Of a stretch of 51,547 nt of DNA, positions 47,620 through 51,547 are shown piece after piece; within the stretch, counting starts at the first letter, position 1, and each line of letters opens with the position of its first letter. The position numbers and the translations under genes were made by a program. Under the pieces are notes generated by a model. The model saw nothing but the letters and a program-made list of their open reading frames with translations. It had not been told where the DNA came from and searched no databases. Source of the stretch: Entamoeba invadens IP1 (taxonomy: Eukaryota; Evosea; Mastigamoebida; Endamoebidae); NCBI RefSeq assembly GCF_000330505.1, contig NW_004440111.1, positions 10,844 through 62,390 of the forward strand. Direction: 5' to 3'.

Positions 47620-48354
47620 ATGTCGAAACAAGGAAAAAAGAAGAGCAAATTATCATATCAGACAATGAAAGGCATAAACGAAATGCAACAAATGTATGAA
47701 AAGAGCAAGCATGGATTTTTAATAAGCCACAATTTAAAACGAGAACGAGGGGCAAAAAAAGAAATGAACGACCTCATCAATTCATATTCCTCAGTTTCTG
47801 ATGGTGTTGTGGAAACAAATGTACAAGTAAACTCTTCGAGTGATATCGATAAACAACTCGCTTTGGAATTAAGTGAATTAAAGCAGAAAAAGGGTGTTTT
47901 TGACACCGGGGTTGATTGCTTACTTTTTACCGCAATCGATAAAAACCCAATGGAATTTCTCGAAACAATTTTTTCTGGCGCAAAAAGAGACAACTTTATC
48001 GCAAAAGAAACACAACGAATTGTCCCTCTTCAGCGCGTCGACATGGCTTCTTCTCCCGAAAAATTGCTTACAACAACAAAGGAACTCATTTCAGAATTCA
48101 ATTTTTCAAATTACAAAACGTTTGCGATAAAATACGCTTGTCGCAACAATTCAGTTTTTGATAAAAAACAAATAATTGACACAGTTGCAAAGATGATGCC
48201 TGATGATTTAAAAGTGGATTTGAACAACCCTGATATTACACTTTACATTGAAATCTTTTATCGCGGTCTTGGCGTTTCTCTTATTGAGACACAAAAAGTA
48301 GTTCAACTCATGGACTTCAACATTCAAAAATATTTGAATGACGAACACAATTAA
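47620..48354 (+). CDS. TAN1: THUMP-domain protein TAN1/THUMPD1 (tRNA N4-acetylcytidine adaptor)
   Basis: The 244-residue protein has a basic N-terminus (KQGKKKSKLS) and a THUMP domain in the second half. Family motifs are FDTGVDCLLFTAI, QRIVPLQRVDMAS, TFAIKYACRNNSVFDK and the terminal VDLNNPDITLYIEIFYRGLGVSLIE. TAN1 delivers tRNA to the Kre33/NAT10 acetyltransferase for ac4C formation in tRNA-Leu and tRNA-Ser. Length agrees with yeast Tan1 (289) and human THUMPD1 (353) minus their tails. The ATG follows an A-rich leader, and the neighbour on the other strand is convergent. Confidence 0.88.
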   Translation: MSKQGKKKSKLSYQTMKGINEMQQMYEKSKHGFLISHNLKRERGAKKEMNDLINSYSSVSDGVVETNVQVNSSSDIDKQLALELSELKQKKGVFDTGVDCLLFTAIDKNPMEFLETIFSGAKRDNFIAKETQRIVPLQRVDMASSPEKLLTTTKELISEFNFSNYKTFAIKYACRNNSVFDKKQIIDTVAKMMPDDLKVDLNNPDITLYIEIFYRGLGVSLIETQKVVQLMDFNIQKYLNDEHN

Positions 48355-48434
48355 TAATTTAGAACTTGTTCCCAATATGTTTGTTTCAATTATATACACG
48401 TGTTTTTAACTTCAATTAAATCAATAAAGTATAG

Positions 48435-49919
48435 TTAAATCAAGTTCAACAATTCGACAGCCTCTTTCCATACTTGTGGAGTCACACTTTCTAAGCCATA
48501 AGAATTACCAAGCAGATTTGCAACGGTGATCCATTGATGTAAAGTGTCTTGATTTACGTTACTGTTCATCGCTCTTTGTTGAACGTATGTTTCACTGATA
48601 AGTTGTTGAATGCTTTCTTCTATCTGGCAATTACCCCGTGTGACCCACCCAAAATACTCTCTCACTTTTGTTCGTTTTTCTTCGTTCCAGTTATTGACAA
48701 TATCACTCACGCTTCGCCCGCGAATACCTCTATTAACTTTTATCACTTTGTTGCAAAGTGTCCCCAACTCGTCATTTTCACCATTCTCTGAAACAATAAC
48801 AGCAGAGCAATTGACTGGAATCGAAACATCGAACCCATGCATTTCTATCCTCATATTTTTGTTTGTAAGGAAGTCTTCCAAATCTCTCAAATTGTCATCA
48901 GAGACTGTGTTTTTACAAAAGACAAGTACAGTCCCGTCATTTCCAACTTGAAGTGGATATTTGTCGTAAAACATTGTATCGTTTGTTATCTTTGGTAACA
49001 ACCCCTTTTCCTCGTTCCCATCGACACAATAAGTGAATGGTGAGATGATACTCAATGCTTCACATAGAGATGTTTTAATATTCTCGAAGTCGTCTGTGTT
49101 GATCAACAAATTAAAGTTGTGAAGAATAATTGGTTCTCTCTTGTACACCCGTGAGATAAGACTCAAAAACAACAACTTTGCTTGTGGTTGTCCAACAACG
49201 CATTCCAAAACATTGAGAATGTCCTCTCTCACACCAAAATCTATCAATAACGAGTCTTTGTTCACAATGTCCCCTTCGTGTTTAATGTCTTCCTGTTTCA
49301 GAGCGATTTGCATTTCAACAGGCACTTTGTGTTCATCACAAATTTGTTCCACACCATGGTACTTTCTCCAAAGGAGCGCATATACCCGCTGTCCGTTTTT
49401 CACTTTGATCTCCAACTCCGAGTCACCATCATATCTCGATGACTGGTATATCCCGATTATATGATACCGTTCGCCGACTTTAAGTTGTTTTGAGTCTTCA
49501 AACGAGATGACAGAAACCAGTTTGTCAACATTTGCAGCGGTTCTGTCTCCTCTCCTCATGCCGTCTTTTCTCAAGCCAGAAATTGACGGTATCGAGGGAT
49601 TATCGAAACCCTCGATAGCGCACAAAAATCTGTTTCTTGAGAGGTACTGAAAATCGGTAACCTCATTATCTGCTGTTTCAAAGTACCTGCACAATGTTCC
49701 GTTCGCCTGGTCAAAGCAGAGTTGTTGGTCCAACTCGTACAACACCGTCACAACAACAGAAACCAAACACCTGTCAGACAGTTTTTCTGGTGTTGATTTG
49801 AGTAACAACTCCCTATAAAATTTTGGGTCTTTTATTTGCTGTTTGAGAGCATACAATGTGCTCTCGAGAGTTGACTTTGAAGTGAAAAAATCGTCTGGTG
49901 AATCGATAATACCTTCCAT
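48435..49919 (-). CDS. MCMBP: MCM complex-binding protein (MCMBP/ETG1)
   Basis: The 494-residue protein starts MEGIIDSPDDFF and shows the family layout. An N-terminal helical region is followed by an OB-like part with SVISFEDSKQLKVGERYHII, and then a degenerate MCM/AAA-like half without Walker motifs (QAKLLFLSLISRVYKREP, LCEALSIISPFTYCVDG, VLVFCKNTVSDDN, MHGFDVSIPVNCSAVIV). MCMBP binds MCM3-7 in place of MCM2 and stabilises or unloads the helicase. The frame continues 11 codons upstream from a TTG; the first ATG leaves 59 bp to the divergent neighbour. Similarity is spread out, so identification is good but not certain. Confidence 0.78.
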   Translation of the reverse strand: MEGIIDSPDDFFTSKSTLESTLYALKQQIKDPKFYRELLLKSTPEKLSDRCLVSVVVTVLYELDQQLCFDQANGTLCRYFETADNEVTDFQYLSRNRFLCAIEGFDNPSIPSISGLRKDGMRRGDRTAANVDKLVSVISFEDSKQLKVGERYHIIGIYQSSRYDGDSELEIKVKNGQRVYALLWRKYHGVEQICDEHKVPVEMQIALKQEDIKHEGDIVNKDSLLIDFGVREDILNVLECVVGQPQAKLLFLSLISRVYKREPIILHNFNLLINTDDFENIKTSLCEALSIISPFTYCVDGNEEKGLLPKITNDTMFYDKYPLQVGNDGTVLVFCKNTVSDDNLRDLEDFLTNKNMRIEMHGFDVSIPVNCSAVIVSENGENDELGTLCNKVIKVNRGIRGRSVSDIVNNWNEEKRTKVREYFGWVTRGNCQIEESIQQLISETYVQQRAMNSNVNQDTLHQWITVANLLGNSYGLESVTPQVWKEAVELLNLI

Positions 49920-49945
49920 ACCGATTTTCTGAAGTAAATTATTCA

Positions 49946-49971
49946 AGTTCAAAAGTTCACAAAACCGAACT
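49946..49971. promoter_or_regulatory. divergent promoter with three GAACT motifs
   Basis: The 59 bases between MCMBP (minus) and the next gene (plus) hold two GAACT copies on the minus strand (49946-49950, 49954-49958) and one on the plus strand (49967-49971). Each gene therefore has its own GAAC element in the same spacer. Confidence 0.5.
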
Positions 49972-49978
49972 CGAAATC

Positions 49979-50350
49979 ATGGAGGGGGTCATGGAAAAAA
50001 GTTGCCACGATTTGCTTTTGTTTGACTCTCCCGAGGTCAAAGTGCCAATGGTCCCCGCCTCCGGAGATTTCACCAACGAAAAAGACATTGAGCTCCACCA
50101 AACGATTTGTTCCAACACAAGTGAAAGGGATCTTTTCTTCTACTCTAATTTAATTACCCAGCAACTGATTGCTCAGAAAAGCGAGCCAATCAATCGGAAG
50201 AGAGAAGAGCCCGAGTCAAAAGAGGAAGAGTCGCCCTGCCTCAGAAGAGTCGGAAACATTGGTCACGACTTTTGCTCTGATTTTTACCTCTCAAGTATCC
50301 CTTCATTCCTCCAAATGGATTCTTCTTGTGATTCAGAAAGTGACATGTGA
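49979..50350 (+). CDS. small acidic hypothetical protein, 123 aa
   Basis: The frame begins 59 bases from the divergent MCMBP start. The product is hydrophilic and probably disordered, with a basic patch (EPINRKREEPESKEEES) and an acidic/Ser end (FLQMDSSCDSESDM). It has no signal peptide or membrane segment. I do not recognise it. Sharing a promoter with a replication factor could mean cell-cycle co-regulation, which is inference only. Real codon content over the whole frame supports it as a gene. Confidence 0.65.
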   Translation: MEGVMEKSCHDLLLFDSPEVKVPMVPASGDFTNEKDIELHQTICSNTSERDLFFYSNLITQQLIAQKSEPINRKREEPESKEEESPCLRRVGNIGHDFCSDFYLSSIPSFLQMDSSCDSESDM

Positions 50351-50815
50351 GAGCACATGACGCCAAACTAAGAAACTATGTTATTATTGTTAACAGAACT
50401 ATTTTAATGTTATTGTATTTGTTGTTTGATTTAACTTGAACCAAAATTTCATAATTGTTCATGAAGTTATAAGGTATACTAATAATGATAATAATTTTAT
50501 GTTTTTTGAGTAATTAAAAAAAAACAAAAAAGTGTATAATTTTTATAGTAAATATATTAATTATATTATTAATTAAAAACAACTAATAAAAATAATAATA
50601 TTAAAATACCACTTTTTAGTAATAAAACATAGTATGATCTAATCTATTAACATATTATATATCAACTATAATTTTATTATATCAAAAAACTAAGTGAATT
50701 TGTCAAAAGAAACGGAGTGAATTAATTCTGTAGTAGAATTAATAATAATTAAACTAAATGATTGATAAAGAGAAACCCAATAAAAAACAAAAAAAGAACT
50801 AGAAAAGAGAGACGA
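50351..50815. other. intergenic, AT-rich
   Basis: No gene. An upstream ATG at 50758 opens a 14-codon out-of-frame ORF, and AAAGAACTAG at 50794-50803 is a GAAC-type motif 12 bases before the Nup53-like ATG. Confidence 0.55.
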
Positions 50816-51364
50816 ATGCGTGTATCAACAAGTCAACAAACTCGTACATCATTCCAATCACCTTTGTTTAAAGCACTTCCACAAAACCCTTCTGGACTCG
50901 AAAGTAAAAAGCCGAGAGGGTCGACGTATTTCCGACAGTCGCAACCAAGGTCGACATACTTTGATAGAAGAGGACAGATGGACGACTACTTAGTCCAACA
51001 AAAGAAACTTGGAGGGATTGGCGTGACTACACAAGACGAGGAGGACGCTGTGATATTACGAGACGTGAAGATGACTGATATCCCGAATATCTTGTACGCC
51101 GTGCAACCATTTGGGAAAGTCCTTGGAGCGGAGGATGTCGGGGACTTTGGCGTCAAAGTCAAATTTGCAAATCGAGAAAGCGTGAAGAACATCCTTTTGA
51201 TGCGAAAAATATACATCGGAGGGAAGATGTGCGAGACGATGGATACAAAGACATTTGTCGAACTGAGAAGAATCACTCAGCAGAATACCTCGGAGTCTGT
51301 GTTCATGCAAAACGAAAGCCTCTTCACGAAATTCGTCGAGTTCTTGTATGGACTTTGGAATTGA
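50816..51364 (+). CDS. Nup53/Nup35-like nucleoporin with RRM-type MPPN domain
   Basis: From the first ATG (MRVSTSQQTRTSFQSPLFK) the 182-residue protein has a basic, Ser/Gln-rich N-terminus. A degenerate RRM (about residues 75-150) follows: AVILRDVKMTDIPNILYAV, FGVKVKFANRESVKNILL and IYIGGKMCET resemble the Nup35 dimerisation RRM with its MIGVK-C strand. A terminal amphipathic helix, SLFTKFVEFLYGLWN, matches the Nup53/Nup35 C-terminus that binds the nuclear membrane. Nup53 anchors the inner ring of the nuclear pore. A longer TTG-started frame exists upstream. A 13-bp hairpin follows the stop. Confidence 0.75.
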   Translation: MRVSTSQQTRTSFQSPLFKALPQNPSGLESKKPRGSTYFRQSQPRSTYFDRRGQMDDYLVQQKKLGGIGVTTQDEEDAVILRDVKMTDIPNILYAVQPFGKVLGAEDVGDFGVKVKFANRESVKNILLMRKIYIGGKMCETMDTKTFVELRRITQQNTSESVFMQNESLFTKFVEFLYGLWN

Positions 51365-51396
51365 TTTTTTGTGATTTTTGTTTCACATTTTGAGGA

Positions 51397-51439
51397 TTTT
51401 TGTCGCAAAGAATTTTTAGTTTAATGTTTGCGACAAAAA
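51397..51439. terminator. 13-bp perfect hairpin downstream of the Nup53-like gene
   Basis: TTTTTGTCGCAAA (51397-51409) and its exact reverse complement (51427-51439) enclose 17 bases, 33 bases after the stop codon. A 3'-end or RNA-stability structure is possible. Its role as a terminator is not established. Confidence 0.4.
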
Positions 51440-51547
51440 GTCGCCTGAATTGGCGAACCGACATTTCTTAGCACCGAGTTTGAAGGATTGAATTGGAAAT
51501 GGTATTGACGTCTTTTTTGAATACGTGTTACAAATTAAGACGATATT
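51421..51547 (-). CDS. possible C-terminal end of a gene entering from the right edge
   Basis: On the minus strand a frame of 41 codons is open from the window edge to a TAA at 51421-51423, with mixed codon content (SIPFPIQSFKLGAKKCRFAN). It could be the last exon of a convergent gene overlapping the hairpin. Too short to identify, and possibly chance. Confidence 0.3.

Noticed and set aside
1..51547. tRNA, rRNA or CRISPR
   Set aside because: No cloverleaf-like segment with a B-box (GGTTCGAxTCC), no rRNA-like block and no regularly spaced repeats were seen by eye; Entamoeba tRNA arrays lie elsewhere.

Overview
The window is eukaryotic nuclear DNA and reads as an Entamoeba genome. The reasons are very AT-rich spacers between compact, mostly intronless genes, very short 5' leaders with GAAC-type promoter motifs (AATGAACT), a GTTTGT...TAG intron, and lineage-specific families: a Jacob-type 6-Cys chitin-binding lectin, an Igl-like CXXC-rich surface protein, TLDc proteins and an F-box/LRR-like protein. 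Several cut-and-paste DNA transposons (pogo/Tc1-mariner and hAT type) and a Jacob lectin with five domains fit E. invadens best. That species call is inference. One run of 100 N marks a scaffold gap.

Left part (1-8.1 kb): the start of a CWC21-like splicing factor at the edge, a small unknown gene, ribosomal protein P2, a cullin, a TLDc protein, translation factor eIF3g, a tiny membrane protein and an equilibrative-nucleoside-transporter-like protein. After about 1 kb of empty AT-rich DNA comes a decayed 0.8 kb inverted-repeat element.

Centre (10-27 kb) is an accessory block: a 1,686-residue type I surface protein with five CPC-type Cys modules, a Jacob lectin for the cyst wall, a complete 3,041 bp pogo-like transposon with TA target duplication and an intact DDE transposase, a TLDc gene broken by a 1,008 bp TA-flanked element, an Igl-like GPI-anchored lectin subunit and a 128 bp hAT-type MITE with an 8 bp target duplication.

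Right part (27-51.5 kb) returns to housekeeping and signalling genes: NAD(P)H-hydrate epimerase, an alpha/beta-hydrolase pseudoenzyme with one intron, a minimal UPF3, a possible exosome-gene stub, a CH-DH-PH-PH-ArfGAP protein, an F-box/LRR-like protein, a HAD phosphatase, a BAR/IMD-like protein with a WH2-central-acidic tail, the THUMP protein TAN1, MCM-binding protein and a Nup53/Nup35-like nucleoporin. Between 42.28 and 42.47 kb lies a cluster of stem-loops that may be an unannotated structured RNA.

No operons exist. Genes sit on both strands, and one pair (MCMBP and a small unknown gene) shares a 59 bp divergent promoter. No tRNA, rRNA or CRISPR was seen. Several start codons below were moved to the first ATG, because longer reading frames began at TTG.
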